NCBI RefSeq assembly: GCF_003014595.1
Contig: NZ_PYGK01000022.1
Location: 37,623-101,622 of the forward strand
Source of the DNA: Chitinophaga ginsengisoli
GTDB lineage: Bacteria; Bacteroidota; Bacteroidia; Chitinophagales; Chitinophagaceae
DNA: 64,000 nucleotides
Direction of reading: 5' to 3'
Shown here one piece after another: positions 17,016-26,452 of the stretch; the first letter of the stretch is position 1, and every line of letters starts with the position of its first letter. A program made the position numbers and the translations under genes. Below the pieces are notes generated by a model. The model was not told the origin of the DNA. It did no database searches and saw nothing but the letters and a program-made list of their open reading frames with translations.

Positions 17016-17591
17016 ATGATCACAACAAATCTGCAACTGCGGAATTTAATGGAAGAGCTGACAGGCAACGATAGCACCAGCAGTGCTATCACACTGCGAA
17101 CCCTTCAGCCTAAACAGAGACTGATTGTACAGGATCAGGCGCTTCAGAGTGTATATATTATCAGGTCCGGTGTAACCAAGTGTTTTATTACAGAAAACAA
17201 TGAGAAAGATTATATCCTGGCTTTCCTGGGAGAAGGTGAAATCCTTGGGGAGGTTGAAGCGATCAGGCATACCAGGGCAACATGTACGATAGAGGCCATC
17301 ACGCCAACGACTGTTTATACCATCAGCAGCACACAGTTTCATCATTTTTTCAAAACGCTGCCTGCCTTTAGCAGCGTGGTGCTGGAACTGATAGCTACCC
17401 GGCTGGCCCGGATCTCTGAGAAAGCAGCAAGGCAACAACTGTATACCTTATCAGAAACGTTGCCACAACTGCTGTCTGCATTGGAATCCCAGCAGATCAC
17501 CTTTACCAAACAGGACCTTGCCGAATACCTGGGCATTTCCGTCAGAAGCCTGAACAGGTTACTGAAAGATGCCGGTGATACTACTGTTTGA
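17016..17591 (+). CDS. Crp/Fnr-family transcriptional regulator
   Basis: The 191-residue protein has a cyclic-nucleotide-binding-type jelly roll at about residues 25-125 (VYIIRSGVTKCFITENNEKD, FLGEGEILGEVEAI). A dimer helix follows, then a C-terminal helix-turn-helix (FTKQDLAEYLGISVRSLNRL). No cysteine cluster for an iron-sulfur centre is present, so it is not a classic Fnr. The effector is unknown. It is divergent from the epimerase gene, and its end overlaps the seven-heme cytochrome gene convergently by 11 bases. Confidence 0.9.
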   Translation: MITTNLQLRNLMEELTGNDSTSSAITLRTLQPKQRLIVQDQALQSVYIIRSGVTKCFITENNEKDYILAFLGEGEILGEVEAIRHTRATCTIEAITPTTVYTISSTQFHHFFKTLPAFSSVVLELIATRLARISEKAARQQLYTLSETLPQLLSALESQQITFTKQDLAEYLGISVRSLNRLLKDAGDTTV

Positions 17592-18807
17592 GCGTCGCCA
17601 TAAATTTCCTGGTTTCTTCCCTGTAGATAGCAATCAGGTGTGTACGCATGGAATCGGGCGTAGGACTGGTTTGTCCGTTCGTCAGCATAGTGATGCTCCG
17701 GGAAGCTAATGCCGGCATATGACAGTCAATACAATTCTTCGAAAGCATCGCTGCCGGCAGCGCAGTCATTTTACAGAAAGTGTGATCTTCTGTTTTATGA
17801 CAATTCATACAGCGTTGGGAAAAGGCCTGTAACTGGTCTCTTTCATTACTATGCGGATTATGACAGGAAGAACAGTTCATCTCCTCGCTTTTTATAAAAC
17901 ACTTACTGGCAGTAAATAACTGGTATTGCTTCCCGTGTACGTCCATCTCTGCGGTCTTCTCCGGACGGGTGAAATCGGGGAAGAAATAATCCGATAGATT
18001 GTCTCCCGGCTTGAAATCAAACGCAGACCTTTGCGGGGTACCCAGTCCGGAATGGCAAAGTGCACACATATCCAGCTTCTGCTGATTCTTTAGAGCACCG
18101 ATCTTCGTAATGTGCATAGCATTTTTTTCCTGCGGATGATCTTTGTGAAAAGCTACATGTTCCGCCGCAGGACCATGGCATCGTTCACAATCAATACCAT
18201 ACACCAGCTGATTCTTCTCAAACTCCTCAGACAACTGCAGGCCCTCCATACTGACATTCTTAATACCCACGGCAGAGCTATGACAACCGAAACAGGTACC
18301 AGGTATCATCCTGTCAAATTTGGGATAGGAAGGCGGGAAACCGGGACTATTGGCCCAGCTATGCGCGGAGATAAAATAAGACAGTGGTAGCTGGAAATAC
18401 TTCCCGTTTTGCCAGGAGAGGAAGGTCTGTGCCTTTCTGCCTGATCCTATACTGATATCAAACCGGTGTAGCTCCTCTAAAGTGCTGTCCGATAAGGCCA
18501 CCTGGAAGAGACCACTATCCCTGGCCTCCATTATGACCTTCGTTCCATTGCTGTAGGAAAAGACGTTATGAGGACTTACAAAACTGCCCTTAACAGATGC
18601 CCGAGAGGCCGGGCTGGAAGTTTTATAATGCCCGGTAGTTACATAGCTATCGTAGATATTCTTATGACAGCTGATACAGGCTGCCGATCCTGCAAATTGC
18701 CTGCCTCGCAGATCCTCTTCTTCCTTAGACCGCTTACCGACACATTGTGAAAAGATGATAATACAGGAAATGATCAGCAGGGATATACATAGCAGTCGTT
18801 TGTTCAT
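17581..18807 (-). CDS. Seven-heme cytochrome c, exported
   Basis: The 408-residue protein has an N-terminal export signal (LLCISLLIISCIIIFSQC), possibly a lipobox ending at Cys22. I count seven CxxCH heme sites: CISCH, CFGCH, CERCH, CALCH, CSSCH, CMNCH and CIDCH. The spacing and the SAACISCHKNIYDSYVTTGH start resemble cytochrome c554-type multiheme proteins. It should carry or accept electrons in the periplasm or at the outer membrane. No enzymatic partner is encoded next to it. The neighbouring PQQ dehydrogenase and Crp/Fnr gene suggest a redox setting (inference). Confidence 0.88.
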   Translation of the reverse strand: MNKRLLCISLLIISCIIIFSQCVGKRSKEEEDLRGRQFAGSAACISCHKNIYDSYVTTGHYKTSSPASRASVKGSFVSPHNVFSYSNGTKVIMEARDSGLFQVALSDSTLEELHRFDISIGSGRKAQTFLSWQNGKYFQLPLSYFISAHSWANSPGFPPSYPKFDRMIPGTCFGCHSSAVGIKNVSMEGLQLSEEFEKNQLVYGIDCERCHGPAAEHVAFHKDHPQEKNAMHITKIGALKNQQKLDMCALCHSGLGTPQRSAFDFKPGDNLSDYFFPDFTRPEKTAEMDVHGKQYQLFTASKCFIKSEEMNCSSCHNPHSNERDQLQAFSQRCMNCHKTEDHTFCKMTALPAAMLSKNCIDCHMPALASRSITMLTNGQTSPTPDSMRTHLIAIYREETRKFMATLKQ

Positions 18808-18845
18808 AACGTTGGAATAATGGCCTCAAGATATATATTTATAGT

Positions 18846-19241
18846 ATGAAACAAAAGATCGCCCATATCACCCTTGTCGTTGACAACTACGACGATGCTA
18901 TCCGGTTCTATACCGAAAAGCTCCATTTTACCCTTGTGGAAGACACCCCGCTGGGCGATGGCAAACGATGGGTGCTGATAGCCCCGCCAGGATCGGAGGG
19001 AAGCTGCCTGTTGTTAGCCGAGGCAGTTGGTGAAGAACAGAAAAGCAGGGTAGGCAATCAGACAGGAGGAAGAGTATTCCTGTTTCTTTATACAGACGAT
19101 TTTGAAAGAGACTTCCGGAACCTGCTGAATAAAGGGGTAAAGATTGTAAGACAACCCCTTGAACAACCTTATGGAATAGTAGCTGTTTTTGAAGATCTGT
19201 ATGGCAATATGTGGGATCTGATACAGCCTGCCAGACAATAA
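18846..19241 (+). CDS. VOC-superfamily (glyoxalase-like) protein
   Basis: The 131-residue protein starts MKQKIAHITLVVDNYDDAIR, the standard VOC opening, followed by FYTEKLHFTLVED. The C-terminal half has GRVFLFLYTDDFERDFRNLL and ends AVFEDLYGNMWDLIQPA, a common ending of PhnB/glyoxalase-like proteins. Likely metal ligands are His8 and a Glu near the end. The substrate is unknown. It is divergent from the seven-heme cytochrome with a 38-bp gap. Confidence 0.85.
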   Translation: MKQKIAHITLVVDNYDDAIRFYTEKLHFTLVEDTPLGDGKRWVLIAPPGSEGSCLLLAEAVGEEQKSRVGNQTGGRVFLFLYTDDFERDFRNLLNKGVKIVRQPLEQPYGIVAVFEDLYGNMWDLIQPARQ

Positions 19242-19320
19242 TAAATCTTTTGTTAAAACGCACAGGGGCAACATTTACCATTGCTTTTTTCTCTAACTTC
19301 AATATACTTTCCCCTGTTAT

Positions 19321-20469
19321 ATGCCTTACCATAAAGCGCTGCTACTACTGCTGCTCCCCTTGTACTTTTCATGTAATACCCGTACATCAAAAGCAGAACA
19401 TTCATTTTACTATTGGAAATCAAGCTATGACTGGGGGACCGATTGGGACCATGACAAGCCACAATGGCCGGATAGTATGAAAAAGGTCCTCGGCGTACAA
19501 CACTTTTACCTGCATTACTTTGATGTTGATTGGAGTGAGAATCTATCTATGCCCGTTCCGGAAGCGGAATTCAACATTTATAGCGATATCGATAAGCTGC
19601 TGAAAGATTGCAACTACACACCTGTCGTTTTTATTACCAACCGTACTTTTGAACACATGCCCGACAGCTCCTGTGAATGGCTGGCCAAACGCGTAGCAGC
19701 CAAGATCAATGCTTTCTCAGATAAGATTGAAGCATACATCATTTACAGCAAGACGCTGCATATCTATAGTCGGTTGCCGTCTCCTACATACCTGCAGCGG
19801 GATTCCATTCAAAAGGTAATCACCGCAGCCAGAAAAGGGTTTATCACTGAAATCCAGATAGATTGCGATTGGACAGCCAACACCAGGGATAAGTATTTTC
19901 ATTTCCTGAAAGCACTTAGACTACATTATCCTGATAAGGTGCTTTCTGCCACTATCCGGCTATATCCTTATAAATATCCTAAAAAGATGGGTGTTCCACC
20001 GGTAGACCGGGGTATGCTGATGTGCTATAACCTGGGCAATATTAAAGATGCCAATACAAACAATTCCGTTTTTGATTTAAAGACGCTGCAGCAATACTTT
20101 AATGGCCCTTCTTATCCCCTGCAACTGGATATAGCCTTTCCGGTGTTTGGATGGTATGCCTGGTTCAGAGGGAATGAATTTAAAGGCATTGTTCATGATG
20201 AGCCCTCACTTATGGATGACACCATTACATTTACCCGACTGGATACTCATCGTTACCGGGTAATGACAGATACTGTGCAGGGCAACTATTATTACCGATC
20301 GGGCGACATATTACGCAGGGAATATCCCGACTCCAATATGCTCAGTAAGGCTATTGAACTTGTAAAGGAAAAAGTGCCCAACTACCATCGCATTGCATTC
20401 TATCACTGGAATCAGTCTTCAATAGAGACATATGAAAAAGTTATTCAAAAGACTTTTGCTACTCGTTAA
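19321..20469 (+). CDS. Lipoprotein of unknown function, possible TIM-barrel enzyme
   Basis: The 382-residue protein begins with a clear lipoprotein signal (LLLLLLPLYFSC, Cys18). The body has alternating beta/alpha segments: VQHFYLHYFDVDWSEN, YTPVVFITNRTF, KIEAYIIYSKTL, ITEIQIDCDWTANTRDKYFH and RGMLMCYNLGNI. The EIQIDCDWT stretch recalls the strand ends of glycoside-hydrolase-like barrels (DUF3142-like), but I cannot assign a family. The last 38 bases overlap the next gene, so the two proteins are probably made together and act at the cell surface. Confidence 0.7.
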   Translation: MPYHKALLLLLLPLYFSCNTRTSKAEHSFYYWKSSYDWGTDWDHDKPQWPDSMKKVLGVQHFYLHYFDVDWSENLSMPVPEAEFNIYSDIDKLLKDCNYTPVVFITNRTFEHMPDSSCEWLAKRVAAKINAFSDKIEAYIIYSKTLHIYSRLPSPTYLQRDSIQKVITAARKGFITEIQIDCDWTANTRDKYFHFLKALRLHYPDKVLSATIRLYPYKYPKKMGVPPVDRGMLMCYNLGNIKDANTNNSVFDLKTLQQYFNGPSYPLQLDIAFPVFGWYAWFRGNEFKGIVHDEPSLMDDTITFTRLDTHRYRVMTDTVQGNYYYRSGDILRREYPDSNMLSKAIELVKEKVPNYHRIAFYHWNQSSIETYEKVIQKTFATR

Positions 20470-22921
20470 CACGTTATTGTTATTAGTCTTTCCATATATG
20501 AACACCCGGAGCTGCGGTCCGGAACTTTCTCCTGCAGATATGCGCTTTGCATTATTTCAGCCAGACCTCTCAGGACGTAATAATCTGGCGCCTTTGTATT
20601 ATCGCATGCCAGAAAACGGGTACTTTATTTCTGATCCACAAAAAACAGATTACTTCCGCAACTGCCGGGAATGGCAAAAAATGACAGGGAAGGCTGTCAC
20701 ATTGAAGGACATCTACACGATACAGTATGATGTATTTCCGGATGATTTTCTGTATGCCTATCGTCATGCTGATTGGAAACAACTGGAAGATAATTCATTT
20801 GTGCAGTGGTTACGGAAGCCGGCGCATAAAAAGGAGCTGGACTATATGGCCTTTGCCAAACAGGTAGAGTTCAGCCAGCTTGGCAACCCTGATCCCTGGC
20901 GGATTGGCTCCCTTCCCGAAAACACGGCCCCACTCATCAATACGGCAGTTCGTAATTGCGATAGCATCAAATCTCTCTTTCTGCAGCAACGCTATGCCTT
21001 CCAGCTTGTAAAGCTGTATTTCTATAACAGGAAAAATGATACCACTGCCATTCGCCGTTTGATCAGTTGTTATGATACTTATCTGAAAAACAATTCAAGT
21101 ATAGTATCAGATTGGGCCCTGTACTATTATGGGTTTATACAGCGAGATCCCAACCTGTACCTGAAATATATGCTGGAAAGCTTTGACAGGTGTGAGGAGA
21201 AAAAAGGGCCTGTGTTTGGCGATGTGACCCGGCGGCAGCTGGATGAATTTTCAGCTGCAACATCAGATAGACATACTGTGGCACTTGTTCATGTATTAAA
21301 GGCATTGAAACAACCCGGCAGATCATTGCCAACATTACAGCAATTGTACAGTATTGAACCCAACTGCTCATACCTGCCTTTGCTGATATGCAGGGAGGTC
21401 AATAAACTGGAAGACTGGATATCCACTCCTGAAATACTCGGCTTCAATTCATCTGTAAGAGAAAATCTCTTTTTTGCATCAAGGAACTACGAAACCAATT
21501 CGGATGATCATAAGCCCGATACTGGCTATGCATACTATGCAGCCAAAAATATGGCAAGCGACCGGCAATATCTACGCGCTTTCACAGGCTTCCTTACCGG
21601 TATGCTGGAAAAGAAAAGTATTAACGAAGATATGATCCGCTTAGCGGTTGCACATCTTTATAACATGGATGGACGTTATGCTGATGCCACCTATCAACTT
21701 GGTAAATTAAGTCCTTTAAAAGACACGCTGTATCAAAGACAAGCCATTGTTGAGAAACTGGTCGCTGCTTTTTATAATCAGGATATTACTGATGTCCGTG
21801 TAAAACAATACCTGTCCAAGCAGTTCCAGGCGCTTGAACAATTGGGCTATGAACTGAGAGGCGACCAGGCTAATATAGAGAACTGGAGAAGTGAAAACAA
21901 AGATATGCGTGCAGCATTATTGCTGATGCTCAGCCAACGTTATAAGCAGGCAGGAGATATCGTAACAGCAGGACTATTATTTCAGAAGGCCAATCTGCCC
22001 ATAAACGAATATACCGGTGGATATTATGAGGAAGAGAGCCCCGCTGTAAGTTATCCCAGGATCGCTTATTTTGATAAATACGGGTCGCCGGATGATGTGG
22101 AGAAGCTGATACGATTCAAACATCAATCCCGGAAAACACCATTCGAAAAAATGATTGTACCGGCAGTATGGGCACCGGATGATTTCTATCGCGATGTAAA
22201 AGGAACATTACTTATTCGTCAGCAACGTTTCAAGGAAGCAGCTATGGAGATGGAAAAAATAGCTGACGATTTCTGGGAAAAGAACTGGGAGTATAAAGGT
22301 TACCTGACACGCATGTATATTGGAAGTCCGGGCATACTTGTGCCAGGTGAAGACCGCCGGAGACATTATCCTATAACAAGCAAAAAGGCAATACTGAGAG
22401 ATATCCTGGCATTACAGGATAGCCTGTCACAGGCCAGCACAATGGATGCAAAAGCGCGCTTCCATTATCTGCTGGGGAATGCCTATTTCAATATATCCTA
22501 TTATGGCAGGGAATGGATGATGAGCGCTTACGGACAGTCATACAGAGAAGAATCAGCAGAGACATTTGATAATTACAGTTGGGCGTGGTTTTCTTTTTAC
22601 CCAAATGAAAACATTTATAAAAGTGATTATTACCAATGCTCACATGCATTCGACATGTATCAAAAAGCATTACGGTTAAGCGCCGGCAACAAAGAATTAC
22701 ACGCGAAGATATTGCTGATGCTTAATGTCTGTGATAAATCCAGGTATACATTCTTCACTGAGAAAGCAAAATATCGTAAAGGTATTGATGACTACTGGCG
22801 GAATACGGCGCCCTACAGCTTCCCTTATCTGAAACTATTAAAAGAGAAAGATGCAGATACAAAAGTATATACGGATAGCTATACTGAATGCCCGGATGTA
22901 GCAGCATTTAAAGGGCATTAG
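20432..22921 (+). CDS. Large exported protein of unknown function
   Basis: The 829-residue protein begins with a basic, hydrophobic export signal (MKKLFKRLLLLVNTLLLLVF) and a Cys-Gly-Pro motif (NTRSCGPELSP) soon after. The rest is mostly helical with many Tyr, Trp and Asn residues. Helical pair patterns (YADATYQLGKLSPLKDTLYQ, RFHYLLGNAYFNISYYG, FDMYQKALRLSAGNKELHAK) suggest tetratricopeptide-like repeats. I recognise no enzyme motif. It overlaps the preceding lipoprotein gene by 38 bases, so the two may form a complex at the outer membrane (inference). Confidence 0.65.
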   Translation: MKKLFKRLLLLVNTLLLLVFPYMNTRSCGPELSPADMRFALFQPDLSGRNNLAPLYYRMPENGYFISDPQKTDYFRNCREWQKMTGKAVTLKDIYTIQYDVFPDDFLYAYRHADWKQLEDNSFVQWLRKPAHKKELDYMAFAKQVEFSQLGNPDPWRIGSLPENTAPLINTAVRNCDSIKSLFLQQRYAFQLVKLYFYNRKNDTTAIRRLISCYDTYLKNNSSIVSDWALYYYGFIQRDPNLYLKYMLESFDRCEEKKGPVFGDVTRRQLDEFSAATSDRHTVALVHVLKALKQPGRSLPTLQQLYSIEPNCSYLPLLICREVNKLEDWISTPEILGFNSSVRENLFFASRNYETNSDDHKPDTGYAYYAAKNMASDRQYLRAFTGFLTGMLEKKSINEDMIRLAVAHLYNMDGRYADATYQLGKLSPLKDTLYQRQAIVEKLVAAFYNQDITDVRVKQYLSKQFQALEQLGYELRGDQANIENWRSENKDMRAALLLMLSQRYKQAGDIVTAGLLFQKANLPINEYTGGYYEEESPAVSYPRIAYFDKYGSPDDVEKLIRFKHQSRKTPFEKMIVPAVWAPDDFYRDVKGTLLIRQQRFKEAAMEMEKIADDFWEKNWEYKGYLTRMYIGSPGILVPGEDRRRHYPITSKKAILRDILALQDSLSQASTMDAKARFHYLLGNAYFNISYYGREWMMSAYGQSYREESAETFDNYSWAWFSFYPNENIYKSDYYQCSHAFDMYQKALRLSAGNKELHAKILLMLNVCDKSRYTFFTEKAKYRKGIDDYWRNTAPYSFPYLKLLKEKDADTKVYTDSYTECPDVAAFKGH

Positions 22922-23342
22922 CGGCATTGCCTGCGGGAAATATTCAAATATTTATACACACCACTCAACTAAATGATTACCAAATAGTAACAAAAGGTTT
23001 TGCAGTTTATTTCATTACCGTTCTTCCGAATCTTTTTTGCAATTCAGAAAATTGTTATAACCTTTGTATGGTAATTCAATTTACAATGGACACTGATTCC
23101 TATATGCGTGCTAATAAGCACTTTTTACACTTCACCATTCTTAACACTTCTCCCCCCGGAATTTAGTTTTACGAGCGACGGAAAGTTTTTAACAGGGCTT
23201 TAGTCTGCACACGTTTTTACTACAGCTACAACTGTAAAAGCAACGCTATGCAGATTGTACGGCTTTGTACAATCTATTCGCGTATGCATATATATGCGGC
23301 CACAACATCCTATTATCTATATCATACAAATACAGCACAATT
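22922..23342. other. Gene-free interval before the flotillin gene
   Basis: This AT-rich stretch has no convincing frame; the open frame at 22927-23166 has no start context or protein-like pattern. A clean hairpin, GATTGTAC (23253-23260) and GTACAATC (23267-23274) with a six-base loop, lies about 70 bases before the flotillin ATG. It may be an operator or a leader structure. Confidence 0.5.
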
Positions 23343-25259
23343 ATGCAAACTCCTGAAGTAATCAGATGGCTGATGATTATCGGCCTGCCCGTACTATGCC
23401 TTATTCTCTACAAGTTCATCCTTCGTGTCTTCTTTGGTCTGGTTATCGTACCGGAAGATAAGATCGGTCTTGTAACAAAGAAATTCGTTCTTGTCGGTAA
23501 ACAATCACTACCGGAAGGCCGTATCATTGCCACCAATGGCGAAGCGGGTTTCCAGGCGCAAACCCTGGCTCCCGGTGTTTACTTCGGGAAATGGTTCTGG
23601 CAGTATGAAGTGACCTTCCAGTCATTTACAATTATCCCTACCGGTAAGATCGGTCTTGTACTGGCAAAAGACGGTACAGAACTGCAATCGGGTGCCATTA
23701 TGGCCCGCCGCGTGGATTGTGATGCATACCAGAATGCGGAATCATTCCTTAACAACGGCGGACAAAAAGGGCGGCAGACCGCTATCATGACACCAGGTTC
23801 TTATCGTATCAACACCTTCCTGTTTGAAGTAGAGATCACTGATATGACCACTGTACCTGATAATGCGGTAGGTATCGTTACCACACTGGAAGGCCAGGCT
23901 ATCGAAACGGGCCAGATCGCGGGTAAGATCATCACAAACCACAACAACTTCCAGGATGCAGACGCATTCCTCGCTAACGGCGGGTATAAAGGGCTGCAGG
24001 AACAGGTGATCCTCTCCGGTTCTTACTTCCTGAACCCATGGTTTGCCAAAGTGGAAATGCGGCAGATGACGGAAATTCCGATCAGCCATGTGGGCGTTGT
24101 AATCTCTTATGTAGGTAGCGACGGTGAAGACCTCAGCGGTGTAGAGTTCAAACATGGTAACATCGTTGCCAAAAACCACAAGGGTGTATGGGCCGACCCA
24201 CTGGGACCGGGTAAATATCCTATCAACCCTTACATCATGAAAGTGGAATATGTACCTACGACCAACCTGGTGCTGAACTGGGCCTCCGCACGGAGCGAAG
24301 CGCACCAGCTGGACAAGAACCTGTCTACCATTACCGTACGTAGTAAGGATGGTTTTACCTTCAACCTGGACGTAGCGCAGATCATTCATATTCCATCTAC
24401 CGAGGCGCCTAAAGTAATTGCCCGTTTCGGTAATATGAGCAACCTGGTTACACAGGTACTGGAACCTACCATCGGTAACTACTTCCGTAACTCCGCGCAG
24501 GACGCAGAAGTGATCGACTTCCTGAAGAGCCGTAAGGAAAGACAGGAATCTGCCAAAGAGCATATCGGTAGAGTACTGGAACAATACAACGTATTCGGTG
24601 TGGATACCCTGATCGGTGATATCGTACCTCCTGAAAGCCTGATGAAGACACTGACAGACCGTAAGCTGGCGGAAGAACAGAAGGTAACCTACGATACACA
24701 GATGCGTGCACAGGAAACCAGGCAGGCACTCGAAAAAGAAACAGCGATCGCTGAAATCCAGAAAGAGATCGTTAAGGCCGACCAGGGTGTACTGATCGCA
24801 GAAAGGATCGCTGATGCTGCCGTTAAAAAGGCTACCGGTGATGCCAACAGCGTACGTCTGCAGGCCAATGCGGAAGCCGACAGAATGAAACTGCTGGCAA
24901 GTGGTGAGGCCGAAAAAGTACGTGTACTGGCGAAAGCAGAAGCGGAAAGAACAGAGCTGATCGCAAAAGCTGATGCTGAAAAGATCTCCCTGACAGGTAA
25001 CGCGGAAGCAGAAAAGATCCTCGCTATCGGTAAATCCAGCGCCGAGTCTTATAAACTGGCAGTAGAGGCAATGGGTGGCAACAACTTTACCCAGTTGAAA
25101 GTAATGGAAGCCATCGGTGAGCAGCATATCAAGATCATGCCTGACATCCTCATCGGGGGCGGAGACAGCACCAACGGCTCTATCAGCGGCTTACTGGGAC
25201 TGAAGCTCCTGGAGCAACTGGGCAACAAAGAGGAGGGATCCAAAGAAGAGAATAAATAA
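23343..25259 (+). CDS. Flotillin-like SPFH-domain membrane protein
   Basis: I start at the ATG at 23343 (MQTPEVIRWLMIIGLPVLCL), giving 638 residues. One N-terminal membrane helix (about 8-35) precedes several beta-rich repeats (PEDKIGLVTKKFVLVG, PTGKIGLVLAKDGTEL, PDNAVGIVTTLEGQAI). The SPFH/band-7 domain is at about residues 325-450 (DGFTFNLDVAQIIHIPSTEA). A long Ala/Glu/Lys-rich coiled coil follows (ANAEADRMKLLASGEAEKVR). The C-terminus has the glycine-rich end typical of YqiK-like flotillins. It should form oligomers on the inner membrane and organise membrane microdomains. It stands alone, followed by a strong terminator. Confidence 0.92.
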   Translation: MQTPEVIRWLMIIGLPVLCLILYKFILRVFFGLVIVPEDKIGLVTKKFVLVGKQSLPEGRIIATNGEAGFQAQTLAPGVYFGKWFWQYEVTFQSFTIIPTGKIGLVLAKDGTELQSGAIMARRVDCDAYQNAESFLNNGGQKGRQTAIMTPGSYRINTFLFEVEITDMTTVPDNAVGIVTTLEGQAIETGQIAGKIITNHNNFQDADAFLANGGYKGLQEQVILSGSYFLNPWFAKVEMRQMTEIPISHVGVVISYVGSDGEDLSGVEFKHGNIVAKNHKGVWADPLGPGKYPINPYIMKVEYVPTTNLVLNWASARSEAHQLDKNLSTITVRSKDGFTFNLDVAQIIHIPSTEAPKVIARFGNMSNLVTQVLEPTIGNYFRNSAQDAEVIDFLKSRKERQESAKEHIGRVLEQYNVFGVDTLIGDIVPPESLMKTLTDRKLAEEQKVTYDTQMRAQETRQALEKETAIAEIQKEIVKADQGVLIAERIADAAVKKATGDANSVRLQANAEADRMKLLASGEAEKVRVLAKAEAERTELIAKADAEKISLTGNAEAEKILAIGKSSAESYKLAVEAMGGNNFTQLKVMEAIGEQHIKIMPDILIGGGDSTNGSISGLLGLKLLEQLGNKEEGSKEENK

Positions 25260-25285
25260 CACTTTCATCCATTTTACATACAAAG

Positions 25286-25322
25286 AAAGGGCTGTCCGCT
25301 GTAAGTGGACGGCCCTTTTTCT
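25286..25322. terminator. Bidirectional intrinsic terminator
   Basis: AAAGGGC (25286-25292) and GCCCTTT (25312-25318) form a stem with further GTCC/GGAC pairing inside, followed by a T-run on the plus strand and an A-flank on the other side. It separates the convergent flotillin and Fic genes and can serve both. Confidence 0.75.
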
Positions 25323-25345
25323 TATGTCTGTTTAGACAGATAGTA

Positions 25346-26452
25346 TCAGTCTGTCTTCAGCACGTAGCTTGTATTTCTTCCTCCGGAAGATGTTTTTTCC
25401 AACATGCCTTTATCAACGAGATCCTGAATATCACGCAAGGCGGTATCCTGTGAGCACTTGGTGATCTTTGCCCATTTTGAGGAAGTAAGGTTGCCTTCAA
25501 AGCCGTCAAATAATTTATTTATCATCAGACGCTGACGTTCATTCAATGCAACAGCAATATGCTTGTCCCAATACCGGCCCTTTTTCAATACTGCCGATAG
25601 TATCTCTTCTGTAGCAATGAGGGTTCGTTCCAGACAGTCAATAAACCATTCCAGCCATCTTGTAATGTCAAGACTTCCCTTCTGCGTCCTTTCCACTATT
25701 TTATAATACGCATTTCTTTCTCTTTTGATCTGCGCAGACATACTGTAAAAGCGGAGACTTGTCTGGTCTGCACGGGCCAGCTGCATATCTGCAACAGCAC
25801 GGGCAATACGCCCGTTGCCATCCGCAAAGGGATGGATCGTCAAAAACCACAGGTGTGCAACAGCTGCTTTCAGCACAGGATCAATATTGATATTCTCATT
25901 AAACCAATCCAGAAAAGTCTGTATTTCTTTGGCTATTGTATCGGCATGGGGCGCCTGAAAATGTATCTGTTCCTTTCCTGCAGCACCGGAAACCACCTGC
26001 ATAGGACCTTTGGAGTCATCACGCCAGCCTGCTACTGTAATTTTATACATACCACTTCTTCCGGTCGGAAACATGGCAGCATGCCAGTCAAATAAACGCT
26101 CTTCCGTGAGTGGCAGATCATACCGCAACGTAGCATCCAGCATCATCTCTACTACGCCCTCTATATGCCTGTCGGACGGAATAAGTCCGGGAATGTCCAT
26201 TCCCAGCTTACGAGCAACCGAGGAACGTACCTGTTCGGGATTCAGAAGTTCCCCTTCTATTTCATTTGTCTTTACAATATCCAACGTCAGGATAGCCAGC
26301 ATAGCCTCTTCCTGCAAAGGGAACCCTAATGCCTCCATATGTCCCATAATCCGTCCCTGCCTGTGGCGTACGGCACCCAATTTCACAGCAAGCACTTCCT
26401 GCTCCCAGTGAAAATGTGGCCAGTCCTTATGTTCATATATGTAGGTGATCAT
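25346..26452 (-). CDS. Fic-family (AMPylation-type) protein with N-terminal DUF4172
   Basis: The Fic motif HPFADGNGRIAR is intact near residue 207, and the inhibitory motif TNEIEG (S/TxxxEG/N) lies upstream in the same chain, so this is a self-inhibited class II Fic protein. The N-terminus matches DUF4172 (YIYEHKDWPHFHWEQEVLAV). The C-terminus has a winged-helix-like part (SQDTALRDIQDLVDKGMLEK). Fic enzymes transfer AMP or similar groups to proteins. I start at the ATG at 26452 because the domain begins there. A longer frame to 26536 would translate the palindromes as an imperfect peptide repeat (YSPQIMRRI, YSPHNLRRM). Confidence 0.85.
   Translation of the reverse strand: MITYIYEHKDWPHFHWEQEVLAVKLGAVRHRQGRIMGHMEALGFPLQEEAMLAILTLDIVKTNEIEGELLNPEQVRSSVARKLGMDIPGLIPSDRHIEGVVEMMLDATLRYDLPLTEERLFDWHAAMFPTGRSGMYKITVAGWRDDSKGPMQVVSGAAGKEQIHFQAPHADTIAKEIQTFLDWFNENINIDPVLKAAVAHLWFLTIHPFADGNGRIARAVADMQLARADQTSLRFYSMSAQIKRERNAYYKIVERTQKGSLDITRWLEWFIDCLERTLIATEEILSAVLKKGRYWDKHIAVALNERQRLMINKLFDGFEGNLTSSKWAKITKCSQDTALRDIQDLVDKGMLEKTSSGGRNTSYVLKTD

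Noticed and set aside
22927..23166. 79-residue open frame before the flotillin gene
   Set aside because: Its composition is AT-driven, it has no start context, and it lies in an otherwise non-coding interval.
23742..25127. 461-residue open frame antisense to the flotillin gene
   Set aside because: It is Cys/Phe/Arg-rich without any domain pattern and lies fully opposite a clear flotillin; such long antisense frames arise from codon bias in Ala/Glu/Lys-rich coiled coils.
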